A stretch of 64,000 bases of DNA from Guyanagaster necrorhizus (Eukaryota; Basidiomycota; Agaricomycetes; Agaricales; Physalacriaceae). A model generated the notes under the pieces. That model saw only the letters and a list, made by a program, of their open reading frames with translations. It did not search any database and was not told where the DNA came from. Location: contig NW_025064885.1 in NCBI RefSeq assembly GCF_019112545.1, positions 633,053 through 697,052 of the forward strand. Reading direction: 5' to 3'. This document shows positions 46,295 through 57,490 of the stretch, piece by piece (position 1 is the stretch's first letter; each line of letters opens with the position of its first letter). Both the position numbers and the translations under genes were made by a program.

Positions 46295-46599
46295 ACGCAG
46301 AGTCGGATGACTTACGATTTTACGGTTTCTTTTTCGCGTTAAGATTTGTTATCTTTTACATCATTACATGTTTCCCCCTTGGATATCCTATAGTAGTAAA
46401 CGGTGTCGCAGCGAATGATTTAACATGTATCTCGACAGAGTATTACCAGCCTGTACTGAATGAGGGATAATACAATGCATCATTATCGGCTCTGCAGGAG
46501 ACGAGACCGCAGCGGTGAAGGAGTTGGAAGCTGATGACAGTCAGTTATGGGGGGATGTAGGGGCGAAGAAGCCAGGACGCACGATATCCATATCCTTCG
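46295..46599. other. Intergenic gap between convergent genes
   Basis: 305 bp between the 3' ends of VID27 (+) and the DUF7704-like gene (-). I see nothing in it. Confidence 0.6.
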
Positions 46600-47223
46600 C
46601 TACTTCTGAAAAATCTTGGGGAAATTTCCATCCCTGGCGTCAACATAGCGGCCAATTCCCAGATGCCAACAGATGCGAGGAATGAGGAGAGTCATGCCGA
46701 GGCCTATTGTGACCCATAACATTGGGCTCCAATTCCAGACATCCCACTTCTGTTCGCCCAGGGACCAAAGGGTTAGGTAGAGATGCATCAAGTCGCCGAT
46801 TAATAGGGGGCAGAGTAGGGCAAAGGTAAACTTTTCCTGAAGGGCTGGGAGAGCATGAAGGTGCTTCCGGACGGCGGAGAGGAGGAAGAAGTTGATGACG
46901 CCGACGAGGGCGCATACGTGGGCGAGCTGGATGACGGTGACAAGACTGGCACGAGGGAGGACGTCTGGCGGTGGCGAATCCGTGGGCCAGGCAGCCTGAC
47001 CGTCATGAGTCTAGATGGAGTCACACTGAGTGCACGGTCGAGAACAGCAGGCAAGAATGAAGCTCACGCTCTTCGGGTCGCTGTAATTGGGGTGTCAGCG
47101 GAGAGAAATGGAGCGAGATAAGACGTACGCTAATGCTCCAAAGAAACCAAGGATGCAAAGAGTGGGCTCGTAGGCAGCAAATATAAAATAATAAAAATCG
47201 GGAAGGGCAGACTTGGGTGCCAT
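46600..47223 (-). CDS. DUF7704-like four-helix membrane protein
   Basis: Exon 1 encodes MAPKSALPDFYYFIFAAYEP then TLCILGFFGALA. A 13-nt exon (C GAC CCG AAG AGC) links it to THDGQAAWPTDSPPPDVLPR. The main exon gives ASLVTVIQLAHVCALVGVIN, LLCPLLIGDLMHLYLTLWSL, MLWVTIGLGMTLLIPRICWH and a short soluble tail ending GNFPKIFQK. Four hydrophobic helices and the L-P-x-(F/Y)-x-x-(F/Y)-x-x-x-E-P opening fit a fungal membrane family annotated DUF7704. Function unknown. The tiny second exon is supported because it is the only one that restores both phase and the family-like DP motif. Confidence 0.78.
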
Positions 47224-47861
47224 GGACGGGGAAATGAACGACGAAGGGGAATATGTACAGGACGTCTGGAGAAAAGATAAAGAGGCCCTTGATTGCCTTT
47301 GAAAAGGGCTTCGGCTCAACGGGACGCTCGAAAGCGACAGGCCAAATTGAACTGAACGCCTGCCCTCACCAAACATCGCCGAACGCACATGGCCGTTCTC
47401 AACCACGTAATCACCGACTGTCATCATACCCGGGCCCCGTCCCTGGCCTGCCCTCATGCGCCGTTATTTAGCCAAGCCCATCCTCGACTTTTTTTTTGGT
47501 TTTCATCTTACATCCAGGTCCTTTTGAAATACCAAGGTCGCCACTGAGCGTCCCCATCGTGCGCTGTACCTAATGGTGAGGACCGAGAGTATTACGGGGA
47601 TTATAATGCTCAACTGATGGATCGTCGGTCCCAGGACTGTTGAGCTTCGCTTTCTTCTGACATTTTTTTTGTGCTACATGCGGCGTATTATGATAAATAT
47701 TTAAAGACAAATTTTGGAGGTTCTGCTCTCATTCTATCCTGGAACCACCACACGTCAGGAAGACTGACATGAGGCACTAGCATCTAAAGAAGCTGTAGAT
47801 TCCTCCCACGATAAACTCTCCGAAGACCGGGCCGACTGCCGACTCTTTGCTTCTTACCATC
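47224..47861. other. Divergent intergenic region
   Basis: 638 bp between the starts of the DUF7704-like gene (-) and the fluoride exporter (+). It contains a T9 run near 47490 and a T8 run near 47664, and an AT-rich stretch near 47690 (ATGATAAATATTTAAAG). It presumably carries both promoters. No gene is supported. Confidence 0.55.
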
Positions 47862-49053
47862 ATGGACGCTGGGCACAAGACACACAGAGATTCATCCCCG
47901 CAACCATCTTCCATTGCTTCAGTAGACCGCCCACCTGACAGCCATGAGGGCATCCCCCCTTCAAAAATATACCATCCATATTCAATCCATATCGTGGCGC
48001 TTCTCATCCCAGCTTCGATGTTTGGCCTCCTTGCGAGACTCGGATTAGACGCCCTGGCGACATATGATGGGCAGAGCATCTATCAATTAGCATATGCACA
48101 GGCCGTGGGCTGCCTTGTAATGGGCTTTGCCGTCCATCTGAAGGCACCTTTTGGTCAATTGTACGTCCATCTTTAAATTTGCCTTTCGTGGCTCATCATC
48201 TCTTGGCACAGTTATGGACCACTGTATACTGCTGTTACCACTGGTACACCCCAGCCACCCTCACTTTTATCCTTTCTTACTGCAATACAGGCTTCTGTGG
48301 CTCCCTGACGACCTTTTCCAGCTGGCAAGTCGACATCTTCAAGTCATGGCTCAACTCGCCAGACTACCAAAGAGGCCGCCTTCGAGATGTGCGTCTTTTC
48401 TGCTTCTTGTCTTTATATGCTCTAGTGGATGCCCCCAGTTTATCGATGGCCTCTGCAAGACTGTGTTTACGCTTTCCATCTCCTTCGCCTCCCTTTCCTT
48501 CGGGTCCTCTATCGCTCGCCTATTAGCACCACATCTCCCTAAGATCCATCCACCAAACATGTTCATCCGCTACACCATTACCGTCATAGGCTTCCTCACC
48601 TATGCTGCCGCCTTCCCATTGTATTTCCGGCTTGATCCCGAATTCAGACATCAAGCAACCTCAGCCCTGCTCTTCGCCTACCCCGGCGCTCTCTCCCGCT
48701 ACGTTCTATCCACGCAGCTAAACCCCTTACTGTCATCCTTTCCCGTGGGCACCTTCACCGCAAATTCGCTTGCAACAGCGTTCCTGGCCATCTTTCATGT
48801 TTTGCAAAGAAAGACACCGAACGTTTCGTGGTCTGCGTGCTCGACCCTGCAGGGCCTGTCTGATGGGTATTGTGGATGTTTGTCAACCGTGAGTACCTTT
48901 GCGGTCGAGGTAAAGATGTTGCGCCGGTGGGCCAACGTGCGCTATGTCTTGGCTAGCTGGGTGACTGCTCAGCTGCTGTTGCTTGTTATCATCGGTCCTG
49001 CTTTGCTTTCAAAGAATGTATCGGAACAGACGATGTGTTCCTTTGATCCTTGA
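47862..49053 (+). CDS. FEX1: Fluoride export protein FEX (two-domain CrcB family)
   Basis: Fungal FEX is a plasma-membrane fluoride channel built from two fused CrcB domains. Here the N-terminal half has ALLIPASMFGLLARLGLDAL, AQAVGCLVMGFAVHL and, across an intron, TTGFCGSLTTFSSWQVDIF. The C-terminal half repeats the pattern: QLNPLLSSFPVGTFTANSLA and LSDGYCGCLSTVSTFAVEV. Each G-(F/Y)-CG-x-L-(T/S)-T-x-S motif is the signature that forms the fluoride pore. Exons are joined after GQL, after VTTG and after RLRD. It ends MCSFDP. About nine hydrophobic segments. No loss of key residues is seen. Confidence 0.93.
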
Positions 49054-50485
49054 ATGCCACCCACCTTGTCATAATTGAATTCAGGACGGCGTCTAGTGCA
49101 CCCGCTCTTGATGTCACCCACATATACTTCTGTCATTAACGTGGACACATTCCCATCGGTATGGTTTCAATGGAAGAAGGTTCAGCTGCATTCGGTTAGA
49201 AAAAAAAAAAGGGCCCTCGGTCCCGGACGCAACCACCGGCTGCGTGACTACTACCCGCGAATTCATTGGACTTTCCCAGGCTAAATAGCGTACCACTTTG
49301 ATACCCCAGTTGCTGTTCAACGTATGATTCTACTCTTGGACGGAAGCTTTATGAAGATGGAAAACCTATATGATATACACGATACGATAGTCTTGCCCAA
49401 AGACCGCATTGTGTCTAGAAAGCAACCTCGACCAATCTCGGCCAAAGGAGCGCTGTATGGAGGAGAAATTTTCTTAGGCCTTCGTGTGATGATGAGAATG
49501 GGGACTGGACCTGATATTCCGTCATCAATTCCTTCTCGTCGACTCATCATCGGCTCTGATGCGTGATGAAGCAATGTATATTATTTCTGCATAGAACGGG
49601 GAAATAAACCTGTGTCAATTTCATTGTCTGGAATCCGAGCATACGCATATCTGGACGAATGACGACGCCACTGAAAATTGCATACCATTATCTTGGTTTT
49701 GAGCAATGACGGAGGTCATTTTCTTCGAGCTAGCACATCGATTATTAGTTAAAGGGAACAAAACAGCTACTAATTATTGGTCGTGACGGAGCACAGGGAG
49801 ATGGGAGAATCTCGGGGCGAATATTACTTTCCCGCCAGCACGCGGAACGTTGTCATACTGTCTTTGGCTGCCCTGGCCAATAATAATCCAGATCAGTATA
49901 ATGCACAAGCAGACCCTGATATGCTTCGCGGGTTCGAGGGAGAGACCATTGTTAGTATCCCTTTGTCTCTGTTAAATCTGGGTGATTATCGTCTCTTCAC
50001 TTTACGAATAAACTAAGAACTGTACTGTTGATTTGAACCCTGGCCTTTCCTTCTCATTATTCTCAACCTAAGACCACAATCTTCTGAGACTGGACATCTA
50101 GTAATTATTACTCGCGACGAGGCCGGCATAAGGTTTCTCTTCACGTATTCCCCAAGAACACAAACCGTTGAATAAAGATTACTGAAACCATGCAAGTAAA
50201 GAGTTCTCTGTAGTTTTTCCCTAGTTCTTATCTGAGAACTGATAAGCGACAGTCACGCCCCTTGTGAAGCCCTGCATCGCAGAAGGAATGGCTTGCGGTC
50301 AACGTGGAGAATATCCTGTACCGTCTGGGTACAGTATACATCAGCACTGGATTGGCTGCAAGAAAACAAAAGGCCACCCAAGCACATTGCAAGCACAGGA
50401 ATTTGCCTGATCGGAGTTTCAATACCTCGTTCCCACTCACTGCTTCGTGCCCTTGTCCCGCAAACGTTCATTGCTTTCCCGCTAG
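49054..50485. other. Long intergenic gap
   Basis: About 1.4 kb with only short open frames. An 80-codon frame on + (49324-49566) and its antisense (49317-49574) have no recognisable motif. There is an A12 run near 49200. No RNA gene or transposon end is evident. The right end is the 5' flank of CKB1. Confidence 0.55.
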
Positions 50486-52124
50486 ATGCCTCGGAACCCG
50501 ATACAAGTGGACACCCTACCAGCGGATGCAGAGCTAGAGGAAGATGAGGACGGCACCGGCGAGGGCGACGAAATCATGGAGGAAGTCGACGACCAAGAGG
50601 ATGGATACAGTGAGTATTCCTTCCTTTATTCTTTCCACCAAGCCCTCCATTGGCATTACTGTTCCAATGATATAGTTTGAAATCTTAATGGCTGCTTTTT
50701 TGTTATGATTCACTTACAGCTTCGTCAACACCCACTTCAACAGTCACTTGGATCAGTTGGTTCTGTTCCCTACCGGGCCACGAGTTTTTCTGTGAAGTTA
50801 CCGAGGACTTCATAGAGGACGATTTCAATTTGACGGGCTTGAATACGATCGTGCCGTTCTGGAAGGAGGCGATGGAGATGGTCCTCGATGTAGAACCAGG
50901 TGCGTCGTCGTGTCGGTCCTTTTTTTTACTCGGAGCTGACTCGAATGGTTTGTAGACGAGGATGCCACTAAAATTCCCGATGTATCGATTGTAGAGTCGT
51001 CTGCAGAGATGTTATATGGACTTGTTCATCAACGGTATATCTTGACTCGCGCTGGGCTGCAGGCGATGGTACGATAGAGCCCTTCATGGAGACGTCGCGC
51101 GATCATTCACTTACTGTCCTTCCCGAACAGATTGACAAATACGAGAATAACACTTTTGGGACGTGTCCGCGCGTTTACTGTCGGTCAATGAATGTCGTGC
51201 CATGCGGACGTTCGGATACGCCTGGGCTCGATACCGTGAAGTTATTCTGTCCCAATTGTAATGATATCTATGTGCCGCCCAGTAGCAGATTCCAAGGCGT
51301 CGATGGTGTGCTGTTTCATCCTAGTCTTGGTTGCGAATCATACTAATCATATTCTTACCTAGGTGCCTTCTTTGGAACAACCTTCGCGCATCTCTTCTTT
51401 CAAAGCTACCGAGAACTTGCCCCTGCACCCTTCTACAAACCCATGTCATCCGGAAGCTCTTCAGCGTCACCCAAAAGCAGCAATGGTTCAAGTGTTCCGG
51501 CGTTTGTGAACCCCAATCCTCATGGTGGACAGAAGCGGGCGGAAGGGAGTGTCTACGTGCCTAAAATCTACGGTTTCAAGGTCAGCGAGCGGGCAAAGAG
51601 TGGGCCGCGCATGAAGTGGCTGCGACTGCGTCCAGAAAGTCCAGAAGAGCTGGACATGGTTGATTGGCGAGGAAGATGGATAAACGGCGACTATGACGGG
51701 GAAGGTGATGATGACGAAGAGGACGAAGACAGACAAATGGAAGATTTTGGCCCGGTATTTTTCTCCGTTTTGAATTATGATTCTCACTTTTCTGACACGC
51801 TCGTGTTCTTAGGATGCTATAGATGAGGATGAAGACGAAGAGGAGGAGGAAGAGGAAGAAGAGGCACCCAACGTGATGCAAGGACAGCAGCGATATGGAC
51901 GAAGAGTAATGGACTTTGTCTCGGTCCAAAGCATGTCACATTCTGCGCGGACTTCTCCCGCTTCTAGTGTTGCTCCACGTACACCGAAGGAGTCTCCACG
52001 GGTCAATCCATCGCTGTACCTTGCATCGCCACCAATCAGACTGGGCTTTCCTGGAGGGCAGGTGCGCATGGTGCGGCAGTATGCTCCTCGCTTCGAAACG
52101 CTGCCTGCGACGGCCCAGGTTTGA
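50486..52124 (+). CDS. CKB1: Casein kinase II regulatory (beta) subunit
   Basis: Regulatory subunit of the CK2 holoenzyme, which dimerises through a zinc ribbon and modulates the catalytic alpha subunits. It starts [20 protein letters not shown] with an acidic leader. Core: [60 protein letters not shown], the zinc site [13 protein letters not shown] and [17 protein letters not shown], and [20 protein letters not shown]. After the usual docking segment [20 protein letters not shown], a long acidic and Ser/Pro-rich extension of about 160 residues follows, ending [10 protein letters not shown]. Fungal CK2 beta proteins are often longer than the animal one. About six introns. Confidence 0.95.
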
Positions 52125-52635
52125 CTGATTCGTTGGCACATATTTCTTTGTTCTTTCCATCATTCTATTTTGTATACACCCGTTTATTTCGCTGTTAGAT
52201 ACCATCCCCATCCTGTAGGCCCTAAAACGATCAGGAATATCATTTAACTCTGTTTCCTTTTTTATCATTCTTCCCTTGGGGTTTGTGTGCTAGCTCCTTC
52301 AACACGCGGTTACGTCTGAGGTAAGTGTCACCGCAATCTTTTAGGCAGAGGCGTTGACTCCCTCTCTTCCGTGCTAGGTCCGTAAGAACACCAGTACTCT
52401 CTAGGCCTTCTAGCGACCCACCGCTCCCTAAAGACCTCTACTACATACCAAATTTTGGCCAAGTGCGCACTCGGTATCAGTTTGTCATTTTCAATTCGAT
52501 GATCGGACTTAATCCGCAGTAGATCTAGTCTTATCTGATAAGGCACTATCTGTTTGATTTCCATCGAATCCAGCAGGTATTCTGACGGCATAAAAGCTTG
52601 GTACTAACCATGCCCTTCTTTTCTCATCCCCCGCA
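52125..52635. other. Intergenic region, 5' flank of the siderophore transporter
   Basis: 511 bp. The notable element is the GATA-type motif at 52531-52541, listed separately. Otherwise I see no gene. Confidence 0.6.
52531..52541 (+). promoter_or_regulatory. Iron-type GATA factor site (TTATCTGATAA)
   Basis: The 11-bp string contains ATCTGATAA, an exact match to the ATCWGATAA consensus of fungal iron-repressor GATA factors (SreA/Urbs1 type). It ends 94 bp upstream of the start codon of a siderophore-type transporter, a known kind of target. Both strands carry a GATA core. Confidence 0.65.
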
Positions 52636-55148
52636 ATGTTGAAGAAAGAAGAGCTTGATACCTCTCGCAAGAGCGTCACCAGCGAGGATCGCGTTTCTCA
52701 TGACGGTTCAACTGATATTGCAGCCCATACAGGTGTCGAAGCTGTTAAGGCTACCCACAAGGTGTATGGCAAGTACTCGAGGTGGTGCCTCTTCATCGGG
52801 TAGGGACTTTCGACCCTTGCCAAGAAATCTTTTCGCTGATCCTTTGATGCCCAGTATTGGTTTAGCTTCGTATATATACTCCCTCGATAGTCAAACGACG
52901 TACTCGTACTTGGCATTCGCGGCCTCAGCCCTCAAGGACCATAGTTTGATCAGTACCATCCAAACCGCTCAGGCTATCATCGGTTAGGCTCTCTCTTCCT
53001 AAACTATACCAAATACTGATTTTTTTTTTAAAAAAAAAGTCGCATGCGGTAAGCCTGTGATTGCAAAAGTTGCGGACGTTTCGTCCCGAGGATTTGCCTA
53101 TGTCTTCGTTTGTGAGTCGACCACATTATTCTCAATGTACCTATATTCTTATATCATGACTAGTGGTGTTCTATGTTGTCGGTGCGTATTTAATTGAAAA
53201 CGTCCAGCAGTTTGTTTCAGTACAGACATTTATTAGGATACATCGTCATCGCTTCGGCCCAAAATATCCAGACAGTTGCAGGAGGGATCATACTTTACGC
53301 CATGTTTGTGTTCCATTTTATCAGTATGTGTCCATCGGCACTAACAGTGCATGCAGCGGATACACAGGTCTTCAGCTCCTTACTTCCATCATTATCGCTG
53401 ATATCACTACCCTCCAATGGCGTGGATTCGCTGTTGGAATGACTTCCATGCCATTTATCATCAACGCTTTCATTGGAAGCAACGTAAGCACTCAGGTGCT
53501 CGACGGTGCCGGCTGGCGTTGGGGATGTAAGTCTGTCTTGTATTCAATCGTTACTAGATCAACTAATAATGTTTTGGCGGTTAGATGGGATGTTTGCAAT
53601 TCTGATTCCCGTGTCTCTGTCCCCACTTATTATCACCCTTGTTTGGGCTGAGCGAAAGGCTAAGAGGCTCGGATTGGTCCCGGAGAAACCCAAGGCTAGC
53701 AAAAAAAAATTGTTTTTTAATACCTTTCCTAACTCCCTTGCCTTCCCTAGTCTGATAAATCCTTCTTGGAGCAAACCCTTGAAGTCATATCCCAACTTGA
53801 TGTTGTAGGATTGGTGCTCATCGGTACCAGCGTTGCACTTATCCTGCTCCCCTTGACTCTTGCTCCGAGTGCCTCCGGAGGATGGAATAATCGTCGGTCG
53901 ATTTCTTTACTATCGACGTGATATTTCTAAAACAACTATAGCTTCGATGATTGCAATGCTCGTCATTGGCTGTGTTCTCTTCCCTGCTGTAGGACCTTGG
54001 GAGTTCAAGTTTGCGAAATACCCTGTGATCCCATTGAGGTTCATCACAAATTTCACAGTCGTCGGCGCAAGTTTGATCGGTTTCTTTGATTATGTATGTT
54101 CTTCTTCATGCATCCTTGATTATTGGGTCACCCTGTGTGCTAGATTTCATTCTACCTCACTTACGTCTATTTGTACTCCTTCGTCATCGTCGTTAAGCCA
54201 TGGTTTAGTATACTTTTCTTCCGGGGTGCACAGTTCTAATACGCCTCCGCAGGTCTCTCATCAATGCTACCTACTTCATTCAAACACAATCCGTCGGCCT
54301 GACGTTCTTCGGTATCCTGTGTGGCCTCGCCATGAGGTTCCTACATCGTTACAAAGTATGCAGATATGTCTCGGTCTCATGATCTCTGTTCTAATTATTG
54401 ATTATTGTCCCAAAAGCTTCTCCTTGTTGTTGGTCTTGCCATTCGGCTACTGTCAGTACCCCCTCCATGTCAGTTCATCTCCAACCACTGACCCGCCTTC
54501 CCTGACCTAGTGGAGTTGGTCTCATGATCCACTCCCGTGGCGCGAACGGCTCTGACGTTGAGATCGTCTGGACTCAAATCATCCAGAGTATGGGTGGCGG
54601 TATGTCTGCCATTACCATCCAGACGGCCGCCCAGGCGTCTGTTTCCCACAAGGATGTCGCTACCGTCACCGCCATAGTACTGTTGCTCACAGAAATCGGG
54701 GGTGCTATTGGAGACGCGGTTGGTAAGTACAGCTGCTGCCGAAGTGTATCACTGATGCTGATCCGGATAGCCGGTGCAATCTGGACGAACCTGATGCCCA
54801 GAAAACTGTTGAAATACCTCCCGGACGTTTCACAGGAGGAACGTGATGCTCTGTACTCCTCTATCACGTCTGTGACTGCTTATGCACGCGGTACGGAAAT
54901 TCGGGAAGGTGTTATCTCAGGTACAATGTTCCTGGCTGCATTCACACGTCTTTGGCTGATATTTGGTTCCAGCTTATGGAGACGTCATGAAGATCATGCT
55001 CATCGTGGCCACTGTCATGAGCGTTATCCCTCTCGCTATTTCGCTCTTTATGCCAGACTGGCATTTGGGTGAGAAGCAAAATGCTGTAGATGAAGAAGAT
55101 TTGGCTGGCGAGGTCGACCATAATGATGCGGCTGAAAGCCGAGCTTAA
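52636..55148 (+). CDS. Siderophore-iron transporter (MFS, SIT family)
   Basis: A 14-helix MFS carrier of the SIT/Str/Mir type, importing ferric siderophores at the plasma membrane. It starts MLKKEELDTSRKSVTSEDRV. Diagnostic blocks are GLASYIYSLDSQTTYSYLAF, GKPVIAKVADVSSRGFAYVF, TGLQLLTSIIIADITTLQWR, NVSTQVLDGAGWRWG, LLPLTLAPSASGGWNN, KYPVIPLRFITNFTVVGAS, TQIIQSMGGGMSAITIQTAA and ATVTAIVLLLTEIGGAIGDA. The C-terminus is acidic (AVDEEDLAGEVDHNDAAESR). More than ten introns. At the intron near 53700-53760 the exons do not join in phase: the A9 run there is one base short for the expected ...KKK|SDKSFLEQ reading. The intron near 53020 carries a T10A9 tract. A GATA site lies in the promoter. Confidence 0.88.
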
Positions 55149-55643
55149 TGAAGTTTTAATACTTCTTTTGGTAGTCCTATGGTTGGCTACGGTTATTTCT
55201 AATGAAAGTTCACGCCTTGATTTAATTTCTTCTGAAAGTACGTTGAGCTAAGAAATAAGGACGATCCAACACCAAGGATAGACCTCATGTTAGACTCCTT
55301 GTAGAATGATCAGATGTAATCTTATCTGATAATTCGTTATCTGATAAGGCCCAGGAACTTGATTGGTCGAGGCACCACCTCGCGTTCTGGAGCGGCCGGC
55401 GCTTTGCACCGTTCATCTTGCATCCGGGGTCTATATGTACTAGGAATTAGATAAAGTTGGCCAGAATACATATTGGTCTATGTTACAACCGGTAGCAATG
55501 CAGACTCTAAACTCTATACATCTTTCAATGTTGTATAACCAACATCCACCCATTCCCGCATTCTCTGACCATACCGAATGATTACCCAAATCATCCTATG
55601 AAATACAATAAATGAATTAATAATCAAAGGATAAGAAAGACGC
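55149..55643. other. Intergenic region between convergent transporters
   Basis: 495 bp between the 3' ends of the SIT gene (+) and a second MFS gene (-). It contains the tandem GATA motifs at 55322-55347, an ATTGG string shortly after (reverse CCAAT, near 55360) and a small hairpin (CGAGG...CCTCG, about 55367-55381). No gene is supported. Confidence 0.6.
55322..55347. promoter_or_regulatory. Two tandem iron-type GATA motifs
   Basis: TTATCTGATAA occurs at 55322-55332 and again at 55337-55347, 15 bp apart start to start, each containing ATCTGATAA. The same 11-mer stands in the SIT promoter. Here they lie downstream of SIT and downstream of the convergent MFS gene, so no ordinary target start codon is adjacent. 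Confidence 0.6.
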
Positions 55644-57490
55644 CTACACAAACGCAGACCATGCAATGACAGTCGCAATCACGTCAGTTGCGAGCACGCC
55701 TATATATTTAATCGAGGGCAAAATCCCTGACGTCGCGGCTGCAAGCACGATCGCCCTCAACCCGCTTCAAATCCGAAAAATGAGTGGTCTGATCCAGGGA
55801 AAAGATGTATACGTACGTAGTAGCAGCCATGACCTCCGCGCTCCTCTCGTGCACCACATCCACGATATATGCGCTCGCCGGAGTCAGTACCAGGTCCACG
55901 CCGATCCCATTCATGAGGAAGCAGAAGAGGTTTAGTATCAGGCCAACCTTACCCTGGACAAAGTGCGTTACCAGTCCAGATAGTAGGACTGACAGAGGAA
56001 CGGGGAGCATAGCGCCTGGAAGAGCGGCCTTGAGGCGTGCCTCGGGTCGCCAGATGTCAGTGCCGTATTTGGTACGGGAAGCGATGACCACGCGGTCTGA
56101 GAGCCAGCCTGCTATGGGGGCGCCGACTGAAGATATAAGGATTCGAGGCCATATACGCTAAGTAGTGGAGGACTGACTTATGTTACCGAGTCCGCAAGGG
56201 ATAAAGCATGCGCCTATGAGAAATTCATTGGTGATGTTATACTTGACACCCTAGTCGCTGTGTTCAGTGATTGGCATCAAATGCAGGTGACACCACGCAC
56301 GATGGTGTAGGCCACGGGCATTAGTAGCACTGGCGAATGACGGTCACAACGTGTCAGGATAGAAAAGGCAATCATACCATAATCTGTTATTAAGACGGCT
56401 GCTCCGGCAAGTGTCTGAGGTATATTAATGGCTGGATCCAAAGTAAATGACCAAACACGCTCACAGAAAGTACAAGGTTCGGACTTCGCAGCAAAGTCAG
56501 AGACGCAAAAGGATTGAGCCATACCCATATACAGCGCTTGGACGATTGGCCTTCAAGTTCACGAAGCTTGTCGATCCCCCGGGATCCTGGGTGACTTGTC
56601 TCTGGAAAGAACAATAATATGGATAAGAAAGCCAAAAAGCCCCAAATAGCAAGAGCAATCTGCGTCCATCTCCATGACGCATAATGCGCGCCCCAACCTA
56701 GAAGGGAATCATCGATATTCACATTGAAAGGCGGCCTAGATCAAGAACTCACCACCTGCAACGGGTGCGAGTGCCGGTCCCAAAAGGGATGCCTGCGCAG
56801 GAGGGGATGAATCAGCAAGAGGTCTGTATTGCATGCGGATAGGCGTACACCGAAGAAGATCCCCATGGCTGTCCCGCGTTGGGTGAGCTTGTAGATATCG
56901 CCTATAACCGCAGCGCCGATGGACATGCCTCCAGAGGTGCCGAGTGCTTGAATGAGGCGCCATATCATCATTTCTGCGACACCGTTGGAGAGTGCGACGC
57001 CAATGGAGCCGATGCAAAGGAGGGGGGTGCCTATCAGGTAGACGGGGCGGCGGCCATCTAAAAGAACATCGAGTCAGGCCAGTAGGAACACAAAGGAGGA
57101 GCCACGTACAAAACGAGGAGTAGGTAGCAGACACCATAGCACCCAGGGCCGACGCAAGAATGGAGAGACTCACTGCAAAGCTGCGCCAAAGTCAGCGGCC
57201 AGTACGTTATTACCGTAGTATATAATACCAACCTGATGGTCGGACCTGTTGAATTGAGATCTACGGCGATTTGTGGTATGGAAGGAACAAAGGTGCCAGA
57301 GGCGAACACTAGAGACGTAAGTTGGGTATCATGCATGGCTCGCAACGATGGCCGTACTAGGAAGCAAAGCGCTCCATGAGACGAGTGCTACGATAGTCCT
57401 CTTCCTGGCTGGCGTGAAGCGACTGTAGACATCTTCCTCACAGTGATAATCGGGGTCTACCTCTAGAAGAGGAATCGTCTCGGAGGACAT
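55644..57490 (-). CDS. MFS transporter, DHA1-type (drug/polyamine efflux-like)
   Basis: Twelve-helix MFS protein. The chosen start gives MSSETIPLLEVDPDYHCEED; an upstream ATG at 57676 opens a short frame that does not join well. Segments: FVPSIPQIAVDLNSTGPTIR, AVSLSILASALGAM, motif A around DGRRPVYLIGTPLLCIGS, MIWRLIQALGTSGGMSIGAA (motif B/C region), GASLLGPALAPVAGG, WRWTQIALAIWGFLAFLSIL, ETSHPGSRGIDKL, NEFLIGACFIPCGLGNIIGA, PAGWLSDR-like sequence and NGIGVDLVLTPASAYIVDVV. It ends IATVIAWSAFV. The substrate is unknown. It is convergent with the SIT gene, but nothing in the sequence proves a role in iron. Many short introns. Confidence 0.85.

Noticed and set aside
49324..49566. 80-codon plus-strand ORF with an equally open antisense frame
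   Set aside because: Open in both strands, no motif, isolated within a 1.4-kb gap.
52531..57490. Siderophore biosynthetic gene cluster around the SIT gene
   Set aside because: No NRPS, ornithine monooxygenase or acyltransferase is present; only two MFS carriers and GATA motifs.
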